Positions 1 through 11,475 are shown, counted from the first letter of the stretch. The stretch: 42,341 nucleotides of DNA from Variovorax sp. YR752 (GCA_945860785.1 CAMATD010000013.1:1-42341), one strand, 5' to 3'. Notes: a model not told the origin generated them from the letters alone. Numbers and translations are program-made.

Positions 1-57
1 GCCGGCGTGATCGCTCAGAGCACTTGTTGATCGGCCGCACACCAGCCGCCTGCCCTC

Positions 58-149
58 GTGCACAGGGCACCGGGTGCTCCCCGCAGCGAAATAAAGGAGG
101 AGCGAAGCGGGGGACATTCGCGGAGGGGAGCACCCGGTGTCCTGTGCAC
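58..149. repeat. Long imperfect inverted repeat (25-bp arms)
   Basis: The arms at 58-82 and 125-149 are reverse complements with a single mismatch. They enclose 42 bases that hold a second possible stem (CCCCGC at 79-84 with GCGGGG at 107-112). The element sits upstream of the hydrolase gene start at 213 and outside any credible coding frame. It could fold as a long RNA hairpin or be one copy of a dispersed intergenic repeat of this genome. No second copy was noticed in the window, so family membership is unproven. Confidence 0.6.
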
Positions 150-212
150 ACGCCCCGAATCGGCCTCCAACAGATCGTGAGCAGGCTCTTATTTTTTACC
201 GGAGGTTTTCTC

Positions 213-1319
213 ATGTCCATCGGCAAACCAGCAGACTTCGCACGCGCCGCATTTCTCGCGCTCCTTCTCATCGGCTCCAACGGCGTCGCCCACGCGCAGG
301 GTGAAGGCGATCAGGAGACCAGCAACAGCAAGCGGCTCGACGCCCCCGTGAAGCAGGTCGGCGACCAGCGCATCACCGTGAAGACCGCGGAAGGATCAGG
401 CGCGATCCCCGTCTACGCGGACCGCAAGATCGACGCGCCGGCGCCCGACGTCCGCCGCGTGGTGGTGATCGTCCACGGCATCCTCCGCAACGCCGACGTG
501 TACTTCGCCACCGGACAGAAGATCGTCAAGAGCGCGGGCGACGCCGCGGCGGGCACGATGGTCGTGGCGCCGCAGTTCCTCACGCCGGTCGATGTGCAGG
601 CCTTCCACCTGTCGCCCGACATGCTTGGCTGGACCAAGTCCGGCTGGGCGCGCGGCGATGCGGCGGTCGGCCCGGCGCCGGTCAGCGCGTTCTCCGCGCT
701 CGATGGCGTGCTGGCGCATTTCGCGAACCGCGATCTCTACCCGGCATTGAAGGAGGTGCTGCTGATCGGCCATTCGGCCGGCGGGCGCATCCTCAACCGC
801 TATGTCGCGACCAGCGACGGTGAAACAACGCTGCGCCGGGCCGGCATCGGCATCCGCTATGTGATGGCCAATCCCGGAAGCTAGCTCTACTTCGACCGCG
901 ACAGGTCCGCGCCCGACGGCAAGCTGCGCCCGGCCGACCTGCAGGCCTGCCCGGCAGCCAACGAATGGCAATACGGCCTGGACAAGGCCCCACCTTACGT
1001 CGCGAAGCAGGATGTGAAATCGCTCGAAGCCCGCTACGCCTCACGCAACGTCGTGTACCTGCTCGGCGGCGCCGACACCGACCAGGTCCTGCATTTCTTC
1101 GACCGCTCCTGCGGCGGCATGGCCCAGGGTCCGCATCGGCTGGCCCGGGGGCATGTGTACTTCGACTACCTGAAGGGCCGCCACAGCACGAACTTCAATC
1201 AGCGCATCGTGGAAGTGCCGGGCATCGGCCACGACAACCTCGGGATGTTCACCTCCGAGTGCGGCATGGCGGTGCTGTTCGAGAAGAAGCTTCCTGCGGG
1301 CTGCCCGCTGTTCAGGTAG
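213..1319 (+). pseudogene. Exported alpha/beta hydrolase, interrupted by in-frame TAG
   Basis: The start at 213 follows a strong ribosome site (GGAGG at 201-205) and opens with a signal peptide ending near AHA-Q (residue 29). An alpha/beta-hydrolase core follows: oxyanion-type HG at residues 88-89 (VVVIVHGI) and nucleophile elbow GHSAG with Ser188. An amber codon at 882-884 stops the frame after residue 223 (VMANPGS). The same frame then continues without further stops to 1319, carrying the expected strand after NPGS (LYFDRDR) and a likely catalytic His in VPGIGHDNLG. Relatives usually read NPxSYLYF here, so one base change (TAC to TAG) would explain the stop. Full product would be about 368 residues; the truncated one lacks the catalytic His and is probably inactive. 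Its 3' end overlaps the restored 3' end of the AlkB-like gene on the other strand. Confidence 0.8.
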
Positions 1320-1947
1320 GACTGCTGCGGCCCCTGTCGCGCCGCCGCGTGCGCAGCGTGATCGAGAAGCGCAGGGCCTCGGTGGGTGCGATGGCATGCT
1401 GCCATTCTCAGCGCGCAGGTCCGCGCAGAAGGTAGATCGAACGCGGCTCGACCAGCACCTGCAGGGCGGGAGTCTGCGAGGCGTAGGCGCCGTCGGTACG
1501 GTGCGGCCTGAACTGCATCACCGCATCGCCGAGCAGCGAAACGCCCACGACCTCTTCGAAGTCCGGCACGTCGCGGTGCCAGCCGAGCTGCGTGCCAGGC
1601 TTGTATTCGGCGATCAGCATGTGCCTGAGTTCTTCGGCCGCAACGCCGAGCCAGGCCGCCGCCTTCGCCCGCAGCGGATGCAGCGCTTCGGGCAGCGGCG
1701 CGCCAGGCTTGAGGCGATTCGTGTCGAAGTCGTAGCTGCCGCCGAAGCTGATGCCGCGGCGGCGCGCGGTGTATTCCTTGTAGCGCATCTCCTTGAGCGG
1801 CAAGCCTTGCACGATGCGCAGCAGGCCGGCCTCTTCGGCGGCCGTCAGAAAACCGCGCTCGTAACGCAGGCCTTCGATGGCGGCCGCGGGCGCTTCGCCG
1901 AACAGGTCGTCCTGCCCCGCATGTTCGAGGCGCCTAGCGGAACGCAT
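1312..1947 (-). pseudogene. AlkB-like 2OG-Fe(II) dioxygenase, truncated by in-frame TGA
   Basis: The protein resembles AlkB-family alkylated-DNA repair dioxygenases. It has the conserved core RRGISFGGSYDFD, the iron-binding HxD in GWHRDVPDF, and SIYLLRGPAR before the last core strands. A TGA at 1408-1410 stops the frame directly after GPAR. Reading past it gives EWQHAI and then LRFSITLRT, which supply the second iron His and the 2-oxoglutarate-binding Arg, ending at 1312. The ORF itself therefore makes a product without the distal catalytic residues. The ATG at 1947 (MRSARRLEH) overlaps the helicase stop by 14 bases; a start at 1971 is also possible. It is the second gene of the helicase operon, consistent with a DNA-damage role. 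Confidence 0.78.
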
Positions 1948-4251
1948 CGCCACCCCGCCCTGTCTGCACATTCCACCAGCGCGGCAGCAGTTCCCTGATC
2001 TCGGTCCGCGCGAAGCGGTCGTTGAGCAGATGCAAGACGCCCCGGTCTTCCTCGGTGCGGATCACCCGCCCGGCCGCCTGCACCACCTTCTGCAGACCAG
2101 GATAGAGGTAAGTGTACTCGTAGCCTTTGCCGAAGCGCGACTGCATGCGCTCGCGCGTGATCTCGTTGAGCGCGCTGTACTGCGGCAGGCCCAGGCTCGC
2201 GACGAAGGCGCCGATCAGCCGGCTGCCGGGCAGGTCGATGCCCTCGCCAAACGCACCGCCGAGCACGGCGAAACCGATACCGCGGCCGCCCTCCTCGAAG
2301 CGCGCGATGAAGCCATGGCGGTCGGCTTCGAGCATGCCGCGTGTCTGCGTCCACACGGGCACGCCGGGGTGCTGCGCGGAGAAGGCCGCGCGCGCGTTCT
2401 CCAGGTATTCGAAGCTGCTGAAGAAGGCCAGGTAGTTGCCGGGCATGCGCTCGAACTGGGCGCCGATGATGTCGGCCACATTGCGCAGCGAGCCCGCGCG
2501 GTCGCGAAAGCGGGTCGAGACATCCATTGCCACCTCGACCCGCAATTGCTGGCTGCTGAAGGGCGATGCCACGTCGAGCAATGCGGTGTCCGCCGGCAGG
2601 CCGAGCGCATCGCGATAGAACTCGAACGGCGACAGCGTGCCCGAAAAGCAGGTGACCGAGACCGCGTCCGCAAACCGCCCCTCGAGAAACGGCGCGGGCA
2701 CGAGATTGCGGATGGCCAGGGTTCGCTCTTGCTGCGTGGCGCCCAGGGTGCGCTCGAACACGGAGTGGTCGTCGAAGACCTCGGCGAGCTTCGCGAAATG
2801 CAGCGCGTCGAAGAAGAAGCGCTGCAGCGGCCCCTGCGCGGCCTCGGGCTTGGCGGCGAAGTACTCGGCCATTGCCGTGTTGGCCGCCTGCAGCGCGCGG
2901 ACAAAGCGCTCGGGGATTTCGTCGGCGGTCTCGTAGTTGTCGTTCTGCGATTGCTGGACGGTGTCCCACTCGCGAAAGAGCCGCCCCAGCGGGCCGCGCA
3001 CCGGTGCGGGCGCGACCCGGTGCGCCTCCTCGAGCGCCCCGCCCTCCAACTGCGCGGTGTACATGCCGCGCGCCCGCTCCAGCAGGTTGTGGGCCTCGTC
3101 CACGAGCACGGCGACGCGCCAGTCGGCATCCTTCACGGTGGCGAAGAGAAAGGCGCTGCCGTCGAAGTAGTAGTTGTGGTCGCCGACGATCACGTCGCTC
3201 CAGTGCGCCATTTCCTGCGCGAGGAAATAGGGGCACACCTCGTGCGCCAGCGCGACCCGTCGCAGGGCCTGCCGGTCGAGCCAGCCGGCTTGCGCCGCCT
3301 CGGCGCGCGCGGCGGGCAGGCGGTCGTAGAAGCCCTTGGCGAGCGGACATGAATCGCCATTGCAGGTGCGGTCGGGGTATTCGCAGACCTTTTCGCGGGC
3401 GGCGAGCTCGAGCACGCGCGGCTGCGCGCCGCCCTCTGCGCAGCTCTTGCCGAGCACCCGCAAGGCATCGAGCGCCACCGGTCGGCCGGAGGTCTTGGCC
3501 GTGAGGAAGAAAACCTTGTCGAGCTTCTGCGCCGCCCGCGCCTTGAGCAGCGGGAAGATAGTGGCCAGGGTCTTGCCGATGCCGGTCGGCGCCTGCGCCA
3601 TCAGGCAGCGTCCGCCTACGGCCGCGCGGTAGACGGCTTCTGCCAGTTCGCGCTGGCCGGTGCGGAATGCCTTGTGGGGGAATTCGAGCCGCGCCAGCGT
3701 TTCGTCGAGCGCGGCGCGGTGCACGGCTTCGCGTTCCGCCCAGGCGCTGTACCGGCCGCACAGCTGCTCGAAGTGTTCGCGCAGCGCGTCCCGGGTGTGG
3801 TGTTCTTCGAGCACGGTTTCCTCGCCGCTCGCAAGGTCGAGGTACACGAGTGCGACCGTCATGGCTTCGTGCCCGTGCAGCTCGCACAGCATCCAGCCGT
3901 AGGTGCGGGCCTGCGCCCAGTGCAGGGCGCGGTGGTTGCCGCGGATGGCGTCGAAGTCGCCGCGGAAGGTCTTGATCTCTTCCACGCGGGGTTCCGCGGC
4001 TTCGTAGCCGTCGGCACGACCGCGAACCCGCAGCGTGCCGCAGACGATGTCGAGCGCCACCTCGCTCTGGTAGTCGCTCCCCGCCGCCCCTGCACGAGCG
4101 CGTGGCCCGCCATGCCTTCGAGTGCGCTGGGCGCGGGTACGCAGCGCAGGTCGAGGTCGCCCGCCTTCGCGCCGAAAGCGCACAGCGCCTTGACGGAAAC
4201 GACGTACGCCACGGAGGGCGCGCCTGACGGGTGGGAGGGATCCGGGACCAT
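1934..4251 (-). pseudogene. XPD/DinG-type Fe-S helicase with PD-(D/E)XK-like N-terminus, frameshifted near its start
   Basis: This is a superfamily-2 DNA helicase. It shows Walker A (QAPTGIGKT, near 3570), DEAH box (VLVDEAHNLL), four Cys of the XPD-type 4Fe-4S domain (VCEYPDRTC, DSC, EVCPYF), and C-terminal motifs ending in QAAGRVIRT. The region before Walker A has GRADGY and VEEIKT, as in PD-(D/E)XK nucleases of the Cas4/RecB type. The natural N-terminus (VAYVVSVKALCAF... to GMAGHALVQGRRGA) lies in another frame, starting at ATG 4251. The frames join if one base is restored near 4076-4082 to give RRGADYQSEV. Unless corrected, the protein loses its N-terminal end. The downstream AlkB-like gene overlaps, and a LexA-like box lies just upstream, suggesting an SOS-induced repair operon. 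Confidence 0.8.
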
Positions 4252-4256
4252 CTTTC

Positions 4257-4293
4257 AATCACTGTATGAAATCACTGTATGAAATCACAGTAT
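4257..4293. promoter_or_regulatory. Tandem LexA-like (SOS) operator
   Basis: The 16-mer at 4275-4290 is an exact CTGT-N8-ACAG site, the SOS-box core known from E. coli and many proteobacteria. A 13-bp unit (AATCACTGTATGA) repeats at 4257-4269 and 4270-4282, with a third partial copy, so a second half-matching box (CTGT at 4262) overlaps the first. The perfect box lies 24-39 bases upstream of the helicase ATG (4251, minus strand), a suitable place for repression. It is also about 115 bases upstream of the sensor-CheR gene on the plus strand. Binding by LexA is inferred. Confidence 0.7.
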
Positions 4294-4371
4294 AGCGAGC
4301 GATGCTGTACGGTCACCCCTGGTCAATTTCCGTCTCAGGGCTTCCTCCGACAGGACAATGTTCTGATTTCG

Positions 4372-4392
4372 GCAAAACTCGACAGGTTTTGC
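4372..4392. promoter_or_regulatory. Hairpin in leader of sensor-CheR gene
   Basis: GCAAAAC and GTTTTGC form a 7-bp stem with a 7-base loop, ending 14 bases before the chosen ATG (4407). There is no clear Shine-Dalgarno sequence between them. It may influence translation or be an operator; function is not known. Confidence 0.35.
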
Positions 4393-4406
4393 TTACGCAC
4401 GCGCCG

Positions 4407-6892
<2,486 letters not shown>

Positions 6893-6896
<4 letters not shown>

Positions 6897-7498
6897 CAAA
6901 GCAGCCTCGCCCAACCGTGCGCAAACGCGTGGAGGCCATCGTGCTCGGCGCCTCGGCCGGCGGCATCGATGCGCTGGCCGTGCTGCTGGACGGACTGCCG
7001 GCGGGCTGGCGCATTCCGATGGCGGTCGTGCTCCATCTGCCCGAGACGCATGAAAGCCACCTGGCGGAAATCTTTGCGCAGCGCCTTCCCATCCCGGTGC
7101 ACGAGGCCGCGGACAAGATGCCGCTCGCGGCCGGCAACCTTTACTTCGCGCCGCCCGGCTATCACCTCTCGATCGAGCGCGAGCGCAGCTTCTCGCTCAG
7201 CTGCGAGCCGCCCGTGCTGTTCTCGCGACCGTCGATCGACGTGCTGATGGCCTCCGCCTCCGCCGCCTACGGCCCCATGGTGGCCGGCTTTCTGCTGACC
7301 GGCGCGAACGACGACGGCGCCGAAGGCCTGCACCGCATCCATCTGGCCGGCGGACTCACCGCCGTCCAGGACCCGAAAGAAGCCCTGATTCCCATCATGC
7401 CCAACGCCGCCATCGCGCGCCACGTTCCCGACCACGTGCTTCCCCTGCGCGAGCTTCGCGCCCTGCTTCTGGAACTGGAGTCCGCCCATGCCACTTGA
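6893..7498 (+). CDS. cheB: CheB-type methylesterase, catalytic domain only
   Basis: This is a 201-residue protein-glutamate methylesterase/deamidase domain without the usual N-terminal receiver. The catalytic triad is visible: Ser21 in LGASAGG, His48 in VVLHLPE, and Asp in [11 protein letters not shown] (140-141). CheB removes methyl groups that CheR adds to glutamates of chemoreceptors. Here it may act on the adjacent sensor modules, since no methyl-accepting protein, CheA or CheW is in the window. Its ATG overlaps the preceding stop (ATGA) and its end overlaps the next gene by 11 bases, so the cluster is translationally coupled. Confidence 0.92.
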
Positions 7499-8699
7499 CG
7501 TCCAAAGCAAGCTGCTGATCGTCGATGACCTGCCGGAGAACCTGCTGGCGCTCGAAGCACTGATCCGCGCGCCCGGCCGCATCGTGCACCGCGCCGGGTC
7601 GGCGGAGGCGGCGCTCGCGCTGCTGCTCGAACACGAATTCGCGCTCGCCATCGTCGACGTGCAGATGCCCGGCATGAACGGCTTCGAACTCGCCGAGCTG
7701 ATGCGCGGTACCGAGCGCACGCGGCATATTCCGATCATCTTCGTGAGCGCCGCCGGGCGCGAGCTGAACTACGCCTTCCAGGGCTACGAGAGCGGCGCGG
7801 TCGACTTCCTGCACAAGCCGCTCGACCCCCACGCGGTGGTCAGCAAGGTGAGCGTGTTCGTCGACCTGCACCAGCACCACAAGGCGCTGCGGCACGAAAT
7901 GGAGTCGCTGGCGGCCGCGCACCGCAAGCAGGAAGAACTGGTGCAACAGCTGCAGCAGACCCAGCACGAGCTGGAGCGCGCGGTGCGCATGCGCGACGAC
8001 TTCATGTCGATGGTTTCGCACGAGCTGCGCACGCCGCTCAACACGCTGTACCTCGAGGCGCAGCTGCGGCAGTTGCACCTGTCGAAGGGCAACCTCGCCA
8101 ACTTTGCGCCGGACCGCCTGCCCGCGATGATCGAGCGCGACCAGCGGCAGATTCGCAACATGGTGCGGCTGATCGACGACATGCTCGACGTGACCCGCAT
8201 GCGGCGCGATGCGCTGTCGATCCAGACCAAACCGGTGGACCTGGCGGTGCTGGCGCATGCGGTGGTGGAAAACCTGCGGCACCAGGCCGAAGCCGCGGGC
8301 GTGGCCATTGCGATGGAAGCGCCGGCCGAACTGCACGGTGTGTGGGACGAGTTCCGCATCGAGCAGGTGCTGACCAACCTGCTGACCAACGCGCTGCGCT
8401 ACGGCGGCGGCGAGCCGGTCGAGATGGTGGTGCAGCAGGTCGGCGACGCGGCACGCGTGAGCGTGCGCGACCACGGCATCGGGCCCGACGACCACGAGCG
8501 CATCTTCGAACAGTTCGAGCGTACCGAGCACAGCCGCCAGCACGCGGCCGGGCTGGGCCTCGGGCTCTACATCACGCGCAAGATCGTGGGCCTGCATGAC
8601 GGGCAGATCAGCGTGGAGAGCACGCCCGGCCAGGGGGCCACCTTCATCGTCGACCTGCCGCTGCACGCCAAGGCGGTGGATTCGACCCCGAAGGCGTAG
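7488..8699 (+). CDS. Hybrid response regulator / histidine kinase (REC-HisKA-HATPase)
   Basis: This is a 403-residue soluble protein. An N-terminal receiver has the acidic pair DD (13-14), phospho-acceptor Asp57 (AIVDVQMPG) and Lys110 (FLHKPLD). A coiled linker (about 130-168) leads to HisKA with His178 ([11 protein letters not shown]). The ATPase domain shows an N-box (NLLTNALRYGG), DHGIGPDD and GLGLGLYITRKIVG. It has no membrane segment, so input is probably phosphate transfer to its receiver from a partner kinase or from the upstream sensor. The chosen ATG overlaps the end of cheB. This order (sensor, CheR, CheB, REC-kinase, REC) looks like a conserved signalling module in the group. Confidence 0.93.
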   Translation: MPLDVQSKLLIVDDLPENLLALEALIRAPGRIVHRAGSAEAALALLLEHEFALAIVDVQMPGMNGFELAELMRGTERTRHIPIIFVSAAGRELNYAFQGYESGAVDFLHKPLDPHAVVSKVSVFVDLHQHHKALRHEMESLAAAHRKQEELVQQLQQTQHELERAVRMRDDFMSMVSHELRTPLNTLYLEAQLRQLHLSKGNLANFAPDRLPAMIERDQRQIRNMVRLIDDMLDVTRMRRDALSIQTKPVDLAVLAHAVVENLRHQAEAAGVAIAMEAPAELHGVWDEFRIEQVLTNLLTNALRYGGGEPVEMVVQQVGDAARVSVRDHGIGPDDHERIFEQFERTEHSRQHAAGLGLGLYITRKIVGLHDGQISVESTPGQGATFIVDLPLHAKAVDSTPKA

Positions 8700-8773
8700 G
8701 GACACACCTACTGCGCCTGGGGCGCGCGAGCCCGATACTGCGCCATTCGACTTACTTGGAAAGAAAATCCACT

Positions 8774-9136
8774 GTGAATGTGCTGATCGTCGACGACAAC
8801 GAAGCTGCGACCGACCTGCTGCAGGAACTGCTCACGCTGCAGAACCACACGGCCCGCTGCACCTACACGGCGCAGCAGGCGCTCGATGCGGCCGCCGCGG
8901 AGAGCTTCGATGCGGCGCTGATCGACCTCACGTTGCCCGACTTTCCGGGCACCGAGGTGGCGCGGCGGCTGCGCGCGAGCACGACGGCCGGCACGCCGCG
9001 GCTGCTGGTGGCCATCTCGGGCTTCTCGGCAGAGGACGCGGTGGTCGAAGCGGCCAAGGGCCTCTTCGACCACCACCTGCAAAAGCCGATCGACATCGAG
9101 CAGCTGGAGCGCATCCTGGCGCAGCCGTTGCCCTGA
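8774..9136 (+). CDS. Single-domain response regulator (receiver only)
   Basis: A 120-residue CheY-like receiver. It has acidic Asp7/Asp8 (LIVDDNE), phospho-acceptor Asp51 (AALIDLTLPD), Ser in VAISGFS and Lys in LQKPID. The GTG at 8774 is preferred because GGAAAG at 8758-8763 is correctly spaced and MNVLIVDD is the usual receiver beginning; a TTG at 8756 is in frame. There is no output domain. It is probably a phosphate relay or sink for the hybrid kinase 74 bases upstream. Confidence 0.88.
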   Translation: MNVLIVDDNEAATDLLQELLTLQNHTARCTYTAQQALDAAAAESFDAALIDLTLPDFPGTEVARRLRASTTAGTPRLLVAISGFSAEDAVVEAAKGLFDHHLQKPIDIEQLERILAQPLP

Positions 9137-9155
9137 CTCCCTCGCCACCCTGCCG

Positions 9156-9683
9156 ATGCGCCGCCTCGTTGCCGTCTTTCTTCTTCTCGCGCTCCTGGCA
9201 CCGCTCGCGGCGATGGCGGGATGGACCGATGGTTCCGGAAAGCCGATTCCCGATTCCGAGTCCATGCGAAGCAACGGCGACTTTCTTGTCCAGCTGATCG
9301 TCACCCCGGATGAAGTCGAGGTTCGCAAGGCCTGGAGCACCTCCAGCCGGACGCCGGCACTGCGGACCACCGACAGCGTCGGGCGTGGCGTCAGTTCCAG
9401 CGCGATGCTGATCCTGCGCGGCTGCGCGCCGAACGCCATCGGCCAGTGCGATGTGGTGGTCGAGTTCTTCGTGGTGACGCCCGGCGGAAAGCGCGTGCCC
9501 GCCGGCGGCGGCCCCCTGTGGACGTCCGAGCCGCCCGCGGCCACGCTGGTGCTGGGCTCGGCCAGCCTGAACTTCGGCTTCGGCGCGACGGACGAAGTCG
9601 GGCTCTACAGCGTGCAGGCCAAGGTGACCGACCGCATCGGCCGCCGCACGCTCGAACTCTCCAGGCCGCTGCGCCTGGAGTAG
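9156..9683 (+). CDS. Exported protein of unknown function
   Basis: A 175-residue protein with a clear signal peptide (FLLLALLAPLAAMA, cleavage near residue 21). The mature part is rich in beta-forming stretches (FLVQLIVTPDEVEV, VVVEFFVVTPGGKRV, LYSVQAKVTDRIGRRTLEL) and has two Cys in the 92-100 region (RGCAPNAIGQCD) that could form a periplasmic disulfide. It starts 19 bases after the receiver gene but is not an obvious signalling protein. No family recognised. Confidence 0.75.
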   Translation: MRRLVAVFLLLALLAPLAAMAGWTDGSGKPIPDSESMRSNGDFLVQLIVTPDEVEVRKAWSTSSRTPALRTTDSVGRGVSSSAMLILRGCAPNAIGQCDVVVEFFVVTPGGKRVPAGGGPLWTSEPPAATLVLGSASLNFGFGATDEVGLYSVQAKVTDRIGRRTLELSRPLRLE

Positions 9684-9704
9684 TGACGGCTCCAGGTTCC
9701 GTCA
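9684..9704. terminator. Candidate bidirectional hairpin between convergent genes
   Basis: TGACGG and CCGTCA pair as a 6-bp stem with a 9-base loop, directly after the stop at 9683 and overlapping the stop of the minus-strand gene (9702). There is no strong T tract, so this is a weak terminator call. Confidence 0.35.
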
Positions 9705-9926
9705 GCGCATCGCCTTGAAGCGGTAGAGCCGGAACCCGTTCTTCTGCACGAAGCTGATCGGCTCCCAGCCGCGCGCCAGCGCGCGGTCGGTGATCTGCGC
9801 CATCTGCAGGCCGATGGCATCCTGCAGGTTGTCCGCCACGGCGAGGTCGAATTTCCTGATCTCGCGGTCGAACCCCTCCACGGCTGTGATGGCAGCTTCC
9901 ACCTCGGTGAAGGGTGCGATGCTCAT
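9702..9926 (-). CDS. Small conserved hypothetical protein
   Basis: A 74-residue protein with no signal peptide or membrane segment, alternating charged helices and a basic C-terminal end (FVQKNGFRLYRFKAMR). The ATG at 9926 has a very good ribosome site (GGAGGTTTTTC just upstream), which supports it being real. It is the last gene of the DUF1800/DUF1501 group, 55 bases after the DUF1501 stop. Function unknown. Confidence 0.7.
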   Translation of the reverse strand: MSIAPFTEVEAAITAVEGFDREIRKFDLAVADNLQDAIGLQMAQITDRALARGWEPISFVQKNGFRLYRFKAMR

Positions 9927-9981
9927 TGAAAAACCTCCGCGCTGCGCGCTGCAGCATTCGCTTTGGGAGCGGCCCGGCGGC

Positions 9982-11463
9982 TCATGCCATGAACCCCACG
10001 TCCCTCGGATAGGCGATGCCGCTGGGCGCCGTCACGCCGAAGTTCTTGAGGTTGGGCAGGATGCCGTTGAGCTCGGCGTCGGGCACGCTGAACCAGCGCG
10101 CCAGCGTGCCCGCGTACTGGTCGACCGAGGTGGTGGGCAGCAGGCGGCCCTGCCCCACGTGCCATTGGTCGTCGTCGGAGACGGTGTTGGCGATGCTCAC
10201 CGGCGGCGCCGTGCCATAGAGCGCCTTGCCCTTCACCGCGCCGCCGACCACGAAATGGTGGCCGCCCCAGCCGTGATCGGAACCGTTGCTGTTACTCGAC
10301 AGCGTGCGCCCGAAATCGGACGCGGTGAAGGCCGTGACCTTGTCGGCCAGGCCGAGCACGCCCATCTGGTTGTGGAAGGCGACCAGCGCATCGGACAGCC
10401 CCTTCATCAGTCCGGGCTGCCGCGCGATCAGGTCGTCGTGCAGGTCGAAGCCGCCCATCGAGACGAAGAACACCTGGCGTTTCACCCCCAGCGTGCTGCG
10501 GCCGCGGATCAGGCGCGCCACCATCTTGAGCTGGTCGGCCAGGTTGTTCTGGGCCGGGAAGGTGCCGGGTGCGAAGTCCGACTGGATGGCGTCGGTGATC
10601 TTTCCCTCGGCCGAAATCGCGCGCCGGGTGACCTTGTTGTATTCGTTCTCGAAGGTGTGGCCGCTCTCGCGCTGCACGACCTGCTGCATGGCGGCCTTCA
10701 CCGTCGCCGAGCCGAAGAGATTGCCGCCGGTGCCGCTCACTGAGCCGATGCGCACGGCACCGCCCGTTCCCACCTGGTACTGCAGGGCCTGGTCGCCCGA
10801 CAGGAACACGGCATTGCCCGCCACCGACATGCAGGTGAAGAGCGAACCCGCGTTCGGCGCCAGCGCCAGGTCGCCCAGGTTGCCGCCCCAGCCGACGGTC
10901 GAGCCCTCGGGTGAGGACGACTGCCAGATCGATTGCTGGTCGTTGTGCGAGAACAGCTTGGGCGGCACCGGAAAGTCCCGGCGGTTGCTGCTGTTGTACT
11001 GCGCGCGCGTCAGCGGCTTGATCAGCGGACCGACGTTGAGCTGCACCGCCACCTTGCCCTGGTTGTTGAAGAGGTCGGCCAGCGCGGTCATCGACGGATG
11101 CAGGGCGTACGCGCGGCCGCCGGGAAGCGCCTGCGTCGGCACCAGCTCCGTAGCCGCCAGCGTGGCCCGCGCCAGCGCAATGCCACCGCCCGCCTCGCCG
11201 TTGCCGCCGCGGATCAGGCTGTACTTGCCGTAGCTGTCGGGGTCGTAGGTGACGACCGTGTTCGCATAGTCGTTGCCGCCGAAGAGAAAGACGCACACCA
11301 GCGCCCGGTAGTCGTCGCCGGGCGCGGCCTGTGCGGCGGCTTCCCCCATGGCGGCGAGGTTGAGCGCGAACGGCAGCGCGGTGCCGGCCATCGCGAGTTG
11401 GCCCGTGCGGCGCAGGAAGGCGCGGCGCGTGTGCTGGGCGGGGTTGATCAGGTACATGGGCAA
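9982..11463 (-). CDS. DUF1501 protein, Tat-exported
   Basis: A 493-residue protein of the DUF1501 family (sulfatase/alkaline-phosphatase-like fold, function poorly known). The N-terminus has a twin-arginine signal (TRRAFLRR followed by a hydrophobic stretch ending in AAAQA). Family features include VFLFGGNDYANTV, LHPSM, SMGGFDLHDD, SDFGRT and DHGWGGHHF. DUF1501 and DUF1800 genes are almost always adjacent, as here: only 12 bases separate this start from the DUF1800 stop, so they form one operon and probably a secreted complex. Confidence 0.93.
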   Translation of the reverse strand: MPMYLINPAQHTRRAFLRRTGQLAMAGTALPFALNLAAMGEAAAQAAPGDDYRALVCVFLFGGNDYANTVVTYDPDSYGKYSLIRGGNGEAGGGIALARATLAATELVPTQALPGGRAYALHPSMTALADLFNNQGKVAVQLNVGPLIKPLTRAQYNSSNRRDFPVPPKLFSHNDQQSIWQSSSPEGSTVGWGGNLGDLALAPNAGSLFTCMSVAGNAVFLSGDQALQYQVGTGGAVRIGSVSGTGGNLFGSATVKAAMQQVVQRESGHTFENEYNKVTRRAISAEGKITDAIQSDFAPGTFPAQNNLADQLKMVARLIRGRSTLGVKRQVFFVSMGGFDLHDDLIARQPGLMKGLSDALVAFHNQMGVLGLADKVTAFTASDFGRTLSSNSNGSDHGWGGHHFVVGGAVKGKALYGTAPPVSIANTVSDDDQWHVGQGRLLPTTSVDQYAGTLARWFSVPDAELNGILPNLKNFGVTAPSGIAYPRDVGFMA

Positions 11464-11475
11464 ATGGCTCCCGCG

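Noticed and set aside
882..1410. Stop codons read as recoding (pyrrolysine or selenocysteine)
   Set aside because: TAG, TGA and TAA all occur as apparent interruptions in the window (882, 1408, 29034, 37194). None stands at a Cys position, and no SECIS-like hairpin was noticed beside the TGA. One recoded codon cannot explain them.
1877..3352. Long plus-strand frame opposite the helicase
   Set aside because: Antisense shadow of GC-rich coding DNA. Composition is Arg/Ala/Gly-rich with no domain, while the minus strand has clear helicase motifs.
4076..4082. Programmed frameshift in the helicase gene
   Set aside because: There is no slippery heptamer and no downstream structure. The shift lies early, where a minor frame product would have no function.
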